64,000 bases of DNA from Cryptomeria japonica (lineage: Eukaryota > Streptophyta > Pinopsida > Cupressales > Cupressaceae). A program made the translations under genes and the position numbers. The notes below the pieces were generated by a model that was given only the letters and a program-made list of their open reading frames with translations, ran no database searches and had not been told where the DNA came from. This document shows, piece after piece, positions 48,036 to 60,396 of the stretch (its first letter is position 1; each line of letters starts with the position of its first letter). The stretch is taken from assembly GCF_030272615.1 (NCBI RefSeq), contig NC_081405.1:470756008-470820007 (forward strand), given 5' to 3'.

Positions 48036-48830
48036 GTGGTGTTATTTGAAAGAGATTTAAACCCAATCTTGTGGTCTTTGAGTTGCTTATTATTTTTATA
48101 ATTAATGATATATTGTCAAACTTGATCTTGTAGTCTTTGAGCTACTTATCACATTTGAAGCTAAAGTTTCATGCTCAAGCAAAGAGATAACTTGTAGTCT
48201 TTGTGTTGTTTTTACCTTCTACGTTTGTGCATTTAAGGTGAAGTTTATGTTGAAGTCTTTGAGCTACACATATTTCATCTTTGTTCTTGAAGATTTATAG
48301 GAAGTCATAGAAAGTCTTTGAGATTTCATCAGCTTCTTGGTTGTATTTGAAAGTTTATTGTAAGAAAGAGTCATCTATTTGTAAAGGTTGACAAGATAGT
48401 GATAAAAAGAAGACTTTGAGCTTTATTATTACTTTCCCATCTCAAAGTTATTTTTTTAAAAATGGAGCAACATGAGGCTTTGTACTCTTATGGACACTTT
48501 GCTTCTAAAGTTAGTATAGATTTTATATAATTTCAAATAAGAAGTGTTTTCACCCTTAGGAAATAAAATTCATTCTAAATAGAGAATTGGGTTAATACAT
48601 TGAAAAAAGAGAGTAAAGTAACTGTATCATCCTAGATTATTGTAAAGGTAGTAGATATGATATAGTTTGTAGTACAAAGAGCTTGAGCCTTCCCTTATAA
48701 TTAGGAGGGACCATATCTTGCCTTTTGAGAGATATTGTCTCATGTACTATAGTGAAACCCACATTTTGTAAGCTCTCTCGAGTTGACAAAATTTTCACCC
48801 AACACATTATTGCAATTCAAGATCGTATTG
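48031..48830 (+). repeat. Region with a regularly spaced 'gtctttgagct' motif
   Basis: Motif copies at about 48074, 48133, 48197, 48255, 48314 and 48412 (last one variant), spaced 58-64 bp except the last. Sequence between copies is unrelated. No ORF. It could be LTR or leader sequence of a Ty3/gypsy element. Confidence 0.5.
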
Positions 48831-49299
48831 TAGGTGTTCTTCTTTCATCATGAAATTCAATCATATCATACTCCTATAGTCTACCAAAAAACATATGGCA
48901 TGTATCCATTGACATTATATCACACAATACATCATCATTATATGATCCTACAAAAAAATTCACCCAAAATTATTCATTCACATGTATCTTATGATCATAT
49001 TGAATCCATGCAATCCTACAAGGGTTTGGATGTTTCATCTTCTTCAAATTTAACCTCTTCACCATCACTTTAGAAACCAAGTTATCTATACTACCACTAC
49101 CAATTCTAACTTTACAACACTAAACTCCTTATTTGTATATTGTTCTTAAAATAAATTTCCTTTGTGTAAAATATTTAGTTGTCTTAGTTTGCAATAGGTC
49201 TCTTCTCATGACCATTCATTCTCCCTTATAAAGTTTTATAGTTAATCTTGGTGATCCAATAGGTTATTCCTTCATGTATGCTACTCTTGAAATATTGTC
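48831..49299. other. Unassigned AT-rich sequence between the motif region and element J gag
   Basis: The + strand ORF at 48834-49073 is unconvincing. The - strand may be the far end of element J, but no motif was recognised. Confidence 0.3.
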
Positions 49300-50529
49300 T
49301 ACCCTTTTGTTAAAACTCCCTTGTTGACATTCAAATTCTCAATTTCATTTTCCTCCAAATTTGAAATAGGTTCCTTTGAAAGGATTCTTGTCAAGTCCTT
49401 TATCACTCCTTTGATATTCATCACTGTGGTAGGTATTGTTTCTTCCTTGTTAATTATAGTAGGATTTCCTTTCACTTCCCCCTAGAGATATTTACTCTTT
49501 TCATCTTTAAAACATGGGTTTCCTTCCTTCTTATACACTATATATGGCCTCATTTCATTGTGTTATGGTCTATCCCTTTGTAATATTCCCCCTTTTTCCT
49601 TTGTTTAAATATTTTGTTCAACTTTTAGAGAAAATTGGTAATCTTCTTTAACCATTTTCATTTTTACCAAACTCAATTCTTCTTGAATGTTCATTTTGAG
49701 GCCATTTATGTACATTGTGCCACTTTCTTGTTGTTGTCTAAGTTATGATCAATTTTGATGATCATGTTATGAAACTCCTTGATGTACTCTTTCATTGTCT
49801 TATTCTTTTTCTTTAGGTTTTGCAATTTTTTAATATCTCCAACCCATGATCCCTAAGTATGAATTGATTCTTTAACTTTTTCATCATTCTATCCCACTTT
49901 GTGATTCTTTATTTAACCCTCTATCTTGTCTAATTGAAATTATCTCCACAAAATCATAGCAAGACCTTTCAACTTAGTTTTAACAAATCCAAGTCTTTTC
50001 AAATCCTCAATTTATTCAAACTCAAAATATTCTTCCATATCATTTATCAATTCATTCAACTCCTTAGGATTAAAATTACCAACGTATTTATAAATTTAAA
50101 TTATACCTCTCTTACCAATTTGAAAATGGCTTTCAAAACCTTGATCTAGTCAAACTCTTCTTCTTCCAAGGTTTCTTCATTTAGGTGTAGAGTTCTTGGT
50201 TCATCACCATCACTCTCATCCTCATGTCTAGGATTTAGACATGTTTTCCTATCTACTTCTACAACATAAAATCAAATGTTTATTTTTCTCATCATGTCCA
50301 ATGTTTCCCTCTATCCTTCTTACAAGAATGATCCTGCCATGCATTCAGCTTTGTGGCATCTGCCCTTTAAATTTGGCATAACTACCTTAGGTTGTTGATC
50401 TGACTACAAGATTTTGACTGCCTTATAGTCATTTCTCTATTGAAAAACACTTGTAGGATACCTCAATTTTCTAGTTTGTTCACCCAAGGACATTTTAAAT
50501 TTTTTTTCTCCCTAAAGCACTAAAAACAA
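49300..50529 (-). pseudogene. Element J gag, Ty3/gypsy-type (Retrotrans_gag-like), decayed
   Basis: - strand pieces read WDRMMKKLKNQFILRDHGLE near 49890, KEYIKEF-like after a frameshift, then 'YINGLKMNIQEELSLVKMKM' and VKEDYQFSLKVEQN near 49660-49700, the usual order in gag of Ty3/gypsy elements. Many stops. A PBS-like site is next to its 5' end. No clear knuckle or protease seen downstream (49300-48830). Confidence 0.6.
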
Positions 50530-50541
50530 GCTTTGATACCA
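50530..50541 (-). promoter_or_regulatory. Primer binding site of element J
   Basis: - strand TGGTATCAAAGC, upstream of the gag-like relic. LTR would lie above 50543. Confidence 0.6.
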
Positions 50542-51268
50542 CTAGATGCGGTCATGGATGGAGGGCCCAAATATAGGATTGCCCAAAAATGTATCCAAGA
50601 GATAACATAGAATAAATATCAAGAATATAAAATAGATTCTCATTAATTCAAACATTAAATAATTAAAAAATACTTATTTTTCTATTACATGCAAGTTATA
50701 GAGTATCTCATAAGCCAACACATGCTTATTATAGGATTATATGCCAACATGAATACACATCTCAAACTCCTAATTTATTACTTTCTAAATTGTTGATTAA
50801 CTTCGACCCCAACTTATAACTTTCTTAAATACCATATCGAATCCTTTAGAAATGATCCATATTAGTTGTGAGGTGTATTAACATCAAATACTTAGTGAAA
50901 CATGTAGCTAAACCAAATATTGTTGGTGAATATCCAGGAATTAATGAAATGTGTTGGTTACATTTAACAATTTCTTTTGTTCTTGTATTTCTTATGATGT
51001 GTCAATCTTGATGCCACAATCCACAAGATAGTTCCACATGCTTCACCTAGTGAACTCCTTACTATATGTTGTATACTATGATCTTCTATTAACAATATCC
51101 TCTAAAAAACTAATTGAACTTTTTTGAAGTTGGAATATGTTGTGCATGTGTTGTTGTAAATTTTTAGTTCTTTGTTGTGAGAAAAAGTTATGAAATATGG
51201 TGAAATGTAATAGGCTTATCTAGATTCTCCTACATAATTTTTTATGGTCAAACAACACTTGCAATAAA
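50542..51268 (-). other. Possible element J 5' LTR and flank
   Basis: AT-rich, no ORF. Limits not found and no second copy recognised in the window. Confidence 0.35.
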
Positions 51269-52046
51269 AATGGTGAGCAGAAGTAAGAGCAAGAGAAAGA
51301 GTAGTTGTGATGGTTTTGAATCCTTTGTGGGTAGGAATAGAATAGAAGATAATATAGATAAAGATGACAAAGATAATGAGGGATAAGAGGACTAGGAGAA
51401 TTTATAGGGTGTTAATAGGGATGAGCTTATTCTTGACATTTTATCAAGGCCAGATTGAAGGAAGTGAATAATAATTACATTTGTTGATCTTGTTGATTCT
51501 TCATATGGTTTCTTTGAGCTAGGGTTCACAAGGCCTTTTTTTCCTATGTGTATATTCCTCCTATCAAGATTATTTTAAATATTAGGTTTGTGAATGAGGG
51601 GTTTGTATGTGGTGGGGGGCTTGCATCCAGTGCGGCTATGTAATGCATGGGACCTACATAGCCTAGTGTTGGTGATGGTCATGCCTTGATGGAGGCACCT
51701 TTTGTTGTCAAGTATTCTAGTTTCCCTCCAATATTTTTTATTCGACAAGATTATGTTATGTTGGAATATTTTTTAACGAATTTCCATGTTCTGATATTTT
51801 TTCCAAGGCTCCTTCTATTGAACCTATGTTTGGTGATTCTTCCATGTCAATTGAGGCTCATCTGCTTAGTGATGTTATGCTTGTTTATTGTCTAGGTAAA
51901 GATTCATTTTTCGCAAAAGAATGTTGCTTCTCATTGAGGATTATTAATTCTTTTGTTGAAAAATACTTTACTTGCATTAGTAATTATTCAAAGGGATTTT
52001 CTCAAGCTCTTGTCAAAATGTAGATATTGTACATAATTGGGCTTTC
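51269..52046 (+). pseudogene. LINE ORF1-like (DUF4283-type) relic, first part
   Basis: Starts MVSRSKSKRKSSCDGFESFV at 51269. It continues with stops and shifts to 'DVMLVYCLGKDSFFAKECCF' and 'CISNYSKGFSQALVK'. Cut by unit G. With the second part it resembles the N-terminal domain of plant LINE ORF1 (DUF4283 followed by a CCHC zinc finger). Moderate to low certainty. Confidence 0.4.
52042..52046. repeat. Target site duplication of unit G, left copy (CTTTC)
   Basis: CTTTC before TGTAGTACC; second copy 56122-56126 after the CATTACA end. Confidence 0.92.
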
Positions 52047-55000
52047 TGTAGTACCCCTTCTCGATCGGACTTATTAGACTGATTTTATGTTGCAGTTTAC
52101 TATTCATTTGACACTTTATTGCTCGATATTTTGCAGACGTATTGGATATTATTTCCTATTTATCTGGATATTAGATGCATGAGTTATTTTCAGTATTTCA
52201 GTACTAGTGATTTCTAGTATTTCATGGATTATTGCTTTGTACTGACATCTTACTTTATCTAGGCGATGTGTCATATATATGTTGCGTGTCTGCAATTGTA
52301 TTGGATGCAAGGGGACGATTTTCCTTCACTCATTTCGATGAGACAGGGAACGTCGCGATTCTCCTTCATCGATGTGCGTGCCGTGTATTCTATATTTATA
52401 TGCATGCATGTGTGATTCGATGATGTAGGATATTGCAGGTACAAGTACCGGGTAGGTACAGGGTATCGTCTCCACCTGGCTTCACAAGTCTGAGCGTGCC
52501 TTATATGTCCGATGGGAGTGGAGGAGATAGCTGTTGACCCTAGTCCTTACCCTCAGTCTACTCTTGTGAGTGTCATCAGTCGGTCATCCATCCCTTTGGT
52601 TCGAATTTTGAGTCTTTTTGCTTTTCCTCGATTTGCATGCCATAGTGGTTCGGTTATTTATTTAAGTTTAAGTTGTCATTTTTTGTTGGTATAAGCAATT
52701 TATTCATTATTATGCCTTTATGCCTTGAACCAAGCTTAATTGATTAATTTATTAGATTTAAAGCTATAGTTGTTTATTTTGGAAAAGTAATCATGTCTAA
52801 ATCCAATGGAAGAAGTAAAATAAATAAAGTTAATTGCTTTTAATAAATACAAATAAAGCTAACTTATTGATTTCCATTTTAGTTGAAAAGTTGATTTAAT
52901 TGCTAAATATGAGAAAAGTAATTTTCAAAAAAAGGGAATTTCCATTTATTTTAGAGGAATATGAAAAAGAAAAAAAAGTCAATTGTTTTATTTTAATGTT
53001 TTTAAATAGAAAAATATTTCAACCTAGAAAATTAGGTTAAAACATTGTTTTACTATTTTACCTGGGAGAAGATTTTTGGAGGATATGCTTGTTTGGAGGA
53101 GAAAAACAAATTCTGGAAAAATTTCTTGAAAGGAGGATTTGGGTTTTGAATTAGCTGGGAATTCTGCTAAAGCACACAACTTCTTCTTGGGAACTCTAGA
53201 GGTTGGTTGAATCCTTCTTGTCTATTTTTAAAAATCCATGCTTTCTTCCAATTCTCTGTTTATTGTTTAAAGCTTTGTTTATTAGTTTTGGGTGTTGAGT
53301 CTTTGCTTGCCATGAGATTGTTGAAGAAGAATTCCATCAATTTGGTTACCAAATTTCAAACTCAAACTCTCTCCAAGTAATTTCATAATTTAATTTATGT
53401 TCTTCATTTTTGCTTGTGCAAGAAATTCATGGCTTTTGCTATTTGTAGTTGGAGATATTGTTTTGGGGTTTTAGTAGAGTTATGCTGGCAAAATTTTGCC
53501 AAGCTTTTACAAAATAGTTCTTCCTGGTAATTTTCAGTTTAAAAATAATAAATATGAGTTAAATTTCTCTTGTCCATGCTTGTTTGGAGCAAAGAAAATC
53601 AATTGGGGAATAGAGATCAAGCTTATTCCCATTCAATTTAATTTTATGAATGAATTGGGCTGATTTGGGAAAAAATTTATTGCCTCTGTTTTGTCTCAGA
53701 AGTTTTCTTGCTGGTAAAAATTTTTATTACCAGTGACTTCTCTAATTTATCTATTTGTTTGTAATGTTTTTAAAAAAAAAAAATATAAGGAAGAGAGAAT
53801 TTGGCTGGGGAAATTATTTGTATTTTTTTAACAGAGATTATCTCTGTTAGATGTTTTTTGTCTCAAACATTTTTTAATATAAAGCATAATTTAATTTAAT
53901 TTTATAAAAAAAAATAAAAAAAAATTAGTAGTTTGGGATTGGGGGCGGTGGCGGGGAGCTGGGCTCAACCCAGCCCACGCACCCCCTCTCCCTGCAACAA
54001 GCGCTGCTTCCCCAGCTTGGGGTTAGCAGCAGTGCTACTTCCCCAAGTCTGAGGATGCAGCAAGCGCTGCTTCCTCATACTTGGGGATAGCAGGACTTGC
54101 TGCCGTGGGAGCCTTGGGCCCCACGTGGTATGTTTATGGTTTTTTTTATATTTTTTTTTTAAGTTTAAAAAAAATATATATAATAATTGATAGTGTAATA
54201 ATATAATCAATAAAGTTATTTCTTTAATAATAAATAATAATATATTGTTATTTAAACAATAATAATAATATTGTTATTATTTAATATTAAATAATAATAT
54301 TAAAGTTAATTGATAGTTATAATGATATTAATGTTAATTAATAATTCTTCTATTTTAGTGATTAGATTTAGTTTCTTTGCATTTTGGAAAATATATAAAT
54401 GATATGGAAGTGATTATTAATTTTTGGAATAAAGGGGAAATTGGATAAATTTAATATTAATTTTCGTTATCCAAGTAATGTAATATAATCATATGGTATT
54501 ATATTCGATGAATATGTATCATATTGGAATTATTTTATATTAGCTTATATATATCTATTTAATTTGATTTAAATGTTGACTTGGTTATAGTCGAATTGGG
54601 TAAATTGTAATTTTATCATCATCAACTGGTTGAGGGTTTAGAATCGTAAATGTGGTTCCAATTCAACCTTATTAGACATGTGACTTCATCATTTCTTTAT
54701 GTTAAATAGATGCGAGTTCTTTAATTCCAGAAATCCTTATTGCGAGCATTTTATGTTGTTGACTGCTTAAAAGAAAGATTGCTTGTGTAGGATCTTGTGT
54801 TTTATTAATTGCAGTCTAGTTGTTTAAATGTCATTGCATTATGGTTAAGATTGTCATTATGTCATTGATGTTACCCTTGGTCAGGTGTCGATGTTTAAAC
54901 CTTGAGGATGTGAGCCATCATGTGTTATGTCCCTAATGGTCAACCTTGGGTTTGTGATTGTGAGTCCTTCACCTGTGTTATGTCTGGATTATTTATGGTT

Positions 55001-56121
55001 GTCAGCCCCAACATAGAGTTCTCATAGAGAGTCTTATCTAGTTAGTGTCCTAGTAGAGAGAGTGGCTTTCGGGCGGGGGCCACACCCGAAGTGGATGGCA
55101 GGATAACCCCTCGAAAGTCAACTATTAAGTGATAACCTAATAATTTGTTTAGGGGTTGGGTAGTTATTAATTTAATTAAGATAATGTACCCCGTACACGG
55201 TTGAGTGCTTGTATAGGCTCAAGGTGTTTGGGAAGGCCTGGAATGACAAACCTACCACCTTGTCCTCACGAAAGGATGGTAGGGTCCGCATGATGCTTAG
55301 ATGGAGCCGGGGGTTCAGGAGAGGTTACCAGGATAACCCAAGATGGGGGCCGGGACCTATGGAGACCTACCTAGGGTAACCATCTTAAGCCATGTGATGA
55401 CACTCTCTCTTTAGGGTCGCTAGTGTTTTGTGAGTTGAGTCACTTGTGTACTGTGGAGTCATGTGAACTGTTGTACTTATCTTGCTTGCTTGAGGGTCTT
55501 CTGCTATCTCCTAGCACGGTGGGGTGGTTCCATTATGGGATCACATGGTATGGTGGTAGTGCCACTTCCCATCGGATATCTTGTTCCTACCTTCATGCGA
55601 GGATTGGCTTCACCGGTGTATCTTGGTTCTTGCTTCGTGTAGCAACTCATGTTCTTGATATTGTACCTTTGAGGCCCGTGTGGTCATTGTATCAGCATCT
55701 TTGTAACCTTTGTACTTTATTGTTCTATGGAAGCCATGTAATTTATGCAATATTGTAATTTAAAGATCATTGGATATATGTTGTTTCAATTATCTTTCAT
55801 CTTATGTATAAATGAATCATTGGAAGTATATATGTGTAACTCTTTAAATCTATCTTTTGGAGATCAATTTATGAATTTGAGTTATTTAATCGTAATTGAC
55901 TTTCCCTAATTTTGATGGATAATTGGATTAATATTGTGATGTAGTCTTCTTTAGAAGTAATCTTCATTGGTAACCCTTTAGGATGTCAATGATAGTCTTC
56001 CGCTTATGTTGTTATGGTGCAAAGTTATGATTAATTCACTTAATCTTTAAAAAAAAATTATTTCTCCCTTTAGTTGCCTTGTAGTGTTGCATTCCTTTAG
56101 GGTTCCTGGCGGGGCATTACA
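52047..56121 (+). mobile_element. LTR-like unit G, probably a 4.07-kb solo LTR
   Basis: 4075 bp, TGTAGTACCCC at the start, GGGGCATTACA at the end, CTTTC duplication. No PBS, PPT or pol inside. It has 'gatattgcaggtacaagtac' near 52430, in the position of the conserved segment of F, H and I. A GC-rich block is at 53938-54125. The ORF at 55423-55758 has no recognisable domain. Confidence 0.83.
53938..54125. repeat. GC-rich block with repeated palindromic motif in unit G
   Basis: About 190 bp, strongly GC-rich within AT-rich surroundings. 'aagcgctgcttccccag' (54000), 'agtgctacttccccaag' (54031) and 'aagcgctgcttcctcat' (54063) are spaced about 31 bp; AGCGCT is palindromic. Flanked by A-runs. Confidence 0.7.
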
Positions 56122-56126
56122 CTTTC

Positions 56127-56723
56127 AAAAGAGGGGGTATTTTTGGTCAATTTCATGTGGGCGCATTGTATGATGGTTTATTATTATTATACTTCCAATC
56201 CATTGGGGAGAGTAAGTGTATATTTTAAGGAAGTATTTAGTTCTTTGGCATTTATATTAGAAAAAAACTATTGAACTCGATGTATCCAAGGAAAAATCTA
56301 ATTGGGTCCCTATTTGGATAAGGCTCTAAACACTCACTTTTGAATACTAGGATTATAATATCACAAGAGGTATTTATAATACTCTTGATTATTTTATATC
56401 TATAGACAAGGTCGTGGAAGACATGAAATATTGTTGGTTTTTGCTAGATTATTTTATTTGTGTTGATATTGATAAGTTGCTACCCAACATTATCAAGTTA
56501 CATTCCAAATTGGGTGTCTAAGAGAAAACTATCTACCATTAGTCTTCCTCACTATTTTTCTCTCATTGGCATAGAGAGGAATTTTTCACACCCATGCCAA
56601 GATTTCAAAGATAAGCTTCATATTCAATCCAAAAGACTCATTTTTCTAATAACTTGTGTGTTGAAGGAAAAAATTTGGGCTTATTGGTTGTTATCCCCAT
56701 AAGAAATATAATGGATCTTCCCT
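56127..56723 (+). pseudogene. LINE ORF1-like relic, second part
   Basis: Continues after G with QFHVGALYDGLLLLYFQS, then after frameshifts DIDKLLPNIIKLHSKLGV and a stretch that could be a decayed zinc finger (HREEFFTPMPRFQR). Consistent with DUF4283-CCHC order. Confidence 0.4.
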
Positions 56724-57571
56724 ATGTTAGAAAAGAAAAGGTGAACAACAATATATGTAGCTTCAAATTAATTATAAATCAAATTTAATGATATTTACCA
56801 TATGAAAGAAATAAGCTATAACAACAAAAGATAACACCATAGAATGTTAAACACATAACTCTGGAATTATGTGGAGAAACCATTTCTAGAAATAACTCCA
56901 CCAAGAAGAGATGAAAGGCTTATATTATCAATATGAAATTATAATACAACTCTCAAAGTCCACTCAATCTTCAATCTATCAGCATAACCCTTGCAAAACA
57001 AAACTTCAACAAACTCATACTTATCTCCAACTCAACCCCTCAATATATGGACTCATGGAGGCTCAAAATACCACCTAAAACATTATCATGGGTCAAAACA
57101 AGGTTTCAAAATACCATGGTAAAAATCCATACAACCCCTAAATGCCAAACATAACCTCTGACATGACATTACACCTTCTTATAGGTTGTCAAAAGAATCT
57201 CCAAAAAATAGGAGATACTCTTACATTCCTTATATATTATCAATAAAAAAGTAAGGATCCTCTTATGCATCTCATAATAATTTATTCTCACATGCAAAAT
57301 TATCCACCCCACTTTTAGCTCTTATAGTTGTCATATAATCAGACATAACATCTCTAAAATATAGGCTTTCCATGTTATACCACATAATGGGCATCTTTTG
57401 ACAACTAATAACATGATTTTAAAGACACCAACATGTGACAAAAGTGCCAACTCATAAAAGCTATGCCCCTTATGATGGAGCACAATTATTTAATAGCATA
57501 AATGCCAAATAACCATGAAAAATTGTCAAATAATAATAAATAATTTATTTGGGATTGCTAAGGTTGTGACA
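56724..57571 (-). repeat. Element M 3' LTR
   Basis: 848 bp, TGTTAGAAAAG at the low end and TTGTGACA at the high end, followed by copia pol on the same strand. The second LTR is outside the readable part. Confidence 0.6.
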
Positions 57572-58136
57572 CCTTAATTTCCAAAATTTTCCCACTCATT
57601 GAATATCTTGCAAGAGCTAGGGGAATCACACCATTATGGAATCAACTAGGAATAAGAAACAAGGCCTATAACTTTTTTGTACCAATTAATCTTTTCTATG
57701 ATCACATTTTTGGTGATATAATATACAATGTTCACCTTAGTCTCAATTTTCTTTAACTCAATTTGTTTGTTTCCAATCAACTCACAAAAAAATTGGTATA
57801 GTACATCCACATGCTTATTCTATGCATGATACATAGGATTCTTAGCTAAATGAATTTCACTCTAACTATCACAATTGACTTGAAATGTCCTACAATCAAA
57901 ACCAATACTTGCACATAATCTCTGTAAGCATACTGCCTCCTTAGAAACATGGGTAGTAGCCATGTAATTTGCTTCAATGTGGATAAAGAAACTGTATCCT
58001 GCCTTCTACTCATCCAACTCACTACTCCTGCAGATAAAGTAAACACATACCCATTGCTGGACCCTTGACTATGCAAGCCACGTGCCCAATTTGCATCAAT
58101 GAATCCTTGTATGTCCAATGTCCTATCCACATTTTT
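57572..58136 (-). pseudogene. Element M copia RNase H, 3' end of pol
   Basis: - strand reads 'DRTLDIQGFIDANWARGLHS', 'NGYVFTLSAGVVSWMSRRQD', then a shift and 'AVWLQ'-like, FKSIVIVRVKFI and 'TKHVDV'-type remnants. RNase H of a Ty1/copia element, truncated on its 5' side by element L at about 58137. Several frameshifts. Confidence 0.78.
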
Positions 58137-59261
58137 CAGTGTTCAGTGGTGCAGTGTTTCTGGTATTTGATCTGTTGTGCTCCGGAATGATCATATATTT
58201 AGTTGTAGATTTGGGAGAGTGTTTGGGATGTTTGTTTGTATATTCAATTCAAATTGTTCATGATTTAGTACTACACAAGCTATCTTTCTAGTCCTAGTTG
58301 TTGTTGTTGAGTGTTCTTGAGTGTTAGCATGTTGATCGATGAATATTTGATTAAGTGGTGTTGGTGCAGCTATTGCGAATGGTTCTAACATGATTTTTGG
58401 TGCTTCCTAATCATTTCCTATTTGTCTTGGTGGTCCGCATTGACCATTGTGTGCGTTATTGAAGATATTATGGGTTCAGTGATGTTTTTCATGTTATGCA
58501 GTATTTTCGGTGGTGTAGCATGGTGTAGATGATCTTGGCGAGATTTCTGGTGGTGTTGCATGTTTAAGGATTTGATTTGGGTATGTGATATGTTGTCTAT
58601 GATATTGTATTGGTCCAGTGAATGATTTATGTATCATGTAATGCAATTTTGTAATTAGGTCTTTAGGGTTGGGCCAACTGTGTAGTCAAGGTTGATGATT
58701 TGTATAAATAAATGTTATATTCATGTAATTTGGGTATGGTGGTTGTGTCTGCATTATTAGAGAGTGGTGTGTGTACAAATAAGAAAATTATCTTTCGGTA
58801 TGGATTATTTAGCAAAGAGTGTTGCAAGGAAGACAAATGTGCCTAACTAAAACTGTCATCATGCATTAGAAGATTTTATTCTTTTAGTTCATCTAAACCA
58901 GATTGTTGTCTAAATGTTATTATAAGGTAGTGAACCTTCACTGAGGGTTGTAGCCTTTTGGGTCATTAAATTTTGAGAAGTGAGCTCTAGGCAATGTTTC
59001 CAAATGCATGTACATTCCCCATTATAACATTTACACATACTACTGCAGAGTATCATCTTATTGTGGGTAGGTTCCCACTATGGTTTTTCCGTTAACCAGG
59101 TTTTCCACATCAAAATCTTGGTGTTATGTCTGTTGTTGTTATTCTGTTAATCCTTTCTCTTGTTTTAGTTGGTTAGATAAGAGAGTTGTGCTTAAATTGT
59201 TTAATCCAATGAAAACTAATTTACCCCCCCTCTCAGTTTTCCTTCATTATTGTTGCGAACA
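58137..59261 (+). repeat. Element L 5' LTR
   Basis: Starts about TGTTCAGTGG (58139) and ends TTGCGAACA at 59261, about 1.12 kb. It carries the U5-like module 'gaagtgagctctaggcaatg' near 58978 and 'actatggtttttccgttaac' near 59078, close to LTR A. The exact start is inferred. Confidence 0.75.
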
Positions 59262-59263
59262 AT

Positions 59264-59275
59264 TGGTATCAGAGC
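59264..59275 (+). promoter_or_regulatory. Primer binding site of element L
   Basis: TGGTATCAGAGC, two bases after the LTR. Confidence 0.93.
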
Positions 59276-59317
59276 TAGATCCTTCAAAAGAAGCTTGACT
59301 GCTTGAGGAGATCGGGG

Positions 59318-60124
59318 ATGACAACCTATGTTTTTAGGAAAGAGAGTTTGAGATTTGATGGAAGTAACTAACCTGTATGGAAGGATCAAATGGAGTGTCA
59401 CTTGAAGTTTCTTGGAGATGATTATTGGAAGATTACAAATAATACCTACAATGTTCCTCAGAATGGTTTAGTTACTGCAACTGAGATCAAGGATGTTGAA
59501 TATAATATAAGAGCTAAGGAAGCATTGTGCTTAAATTGTTTACAGACTGTACATGAGATCTAGGAAAAGTTGGAGACCTTGTATGAAGGAGATAAACATG
59601 TTTAAGTTGCTAAGTTGTAGAATTTGAAAGGAAAGTATGAGATGTTGAAGATGGGAGCAGATGAGAACATAACATCTTTTATGGATAAAGTGAATGAGCT
59701 TTTCATGAACATCAAATGTGTCGATGGAACTCTTGAGGAAGATGAGATTGTTGCTAAGGTGCTAAGATCTCTGCCTCCTTCTTACAAATCTAAAGTTGCT
59801 GCAATTGATGAGATCTAGACAGTGACTACTATGACAAGAGACCTGTTGATTGGTAAGCTTGTTGCAATTTGAGTTGAGTGAATTTGGAGAATCACATGGA
59901 AACATTTGAGACTACATTTAAAGCTTTTGTATTCGGGAAGCAAAAGTATGATCTGGGAGAAATTCATGTGGGGTTTGAAGATATGAAAGAGAAACGAGAG
60001 AGATGGAAGAATAGGAAAGAGAGTTGGATGAGATTGAAGCACTTATTACTCAAAGATTTCCTAAGGGAGCTAGTAAGTATGATGGAAAGTTACCTTTGAA
60101 ATGTTTATCTTGTAATAAGATAAG
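59318..60124 (+). pseudogene. Element L gag (DUF4219/UBN2), cut by unit K
   Basis: Starts MTTYVFRKESLRFDGSN at 59318, stop, PVWKDQMECHLKFLGDDYW; further stops near 59561, 59604 and 59816. 'ADENITSFMDKVNELFMNIK' and 'LRSLPPSYKSKVAAIDE' are UBN2 features. It ends in the first half of a zinc knuckle (CLSCNKI) exactly where K begins; the second half is at 63569. Same gag type as B and C. Confidence 0.85.
60120..60124. repeat. Target site duplication of unit K, left copy (ATAAG)
   Basis: ATAAG before TGTAATAACCC; second copy at 63564-63568. Confidence 0.9.
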
Positions 60125-60218
60125 TGTAATAACCCACCATAATTGTTACAACAAAAATTGAGTATTCTTTTTTTTTGGTTTAATGTAATCATTATGTTTT
60201 ATTCAATTGCATACTATG

Positions 60219-60396
60219 GGCATCCATCCATTTAGGATTAGGCATTCATCCATCCGGGATGAGCATCTAACCATACGGGTTAGGCAATTGTCCATACGGG
60301 ACATAAGATTCCATCTATCCAATATGGGATAGGCATCTACCCATACGGGGTAGGCATCTACCCATACGGGGTAGGCATCTATCCAAACGAGATAGG
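60219..60396 (+). repeat. Minisatellite of about 21 bp in unit K
   Basis: About eight copies of 'ggcatctacccatacggggta' and variants; two adjacent copies (60332-60373) are identical. The 5' copies are more diverged. Confidence 0.88.

Noticed and set aside
53965-54210. 81-codon - strand ORF over the GC-rich block
   Set aside because: Translation of a repeated GC-rich motif; no start context or homology.
55423-55758. 111-codon ORF in unit G
   Set aside because: No recognisable domain, no conservation in F, H or I at that position; likely chance.
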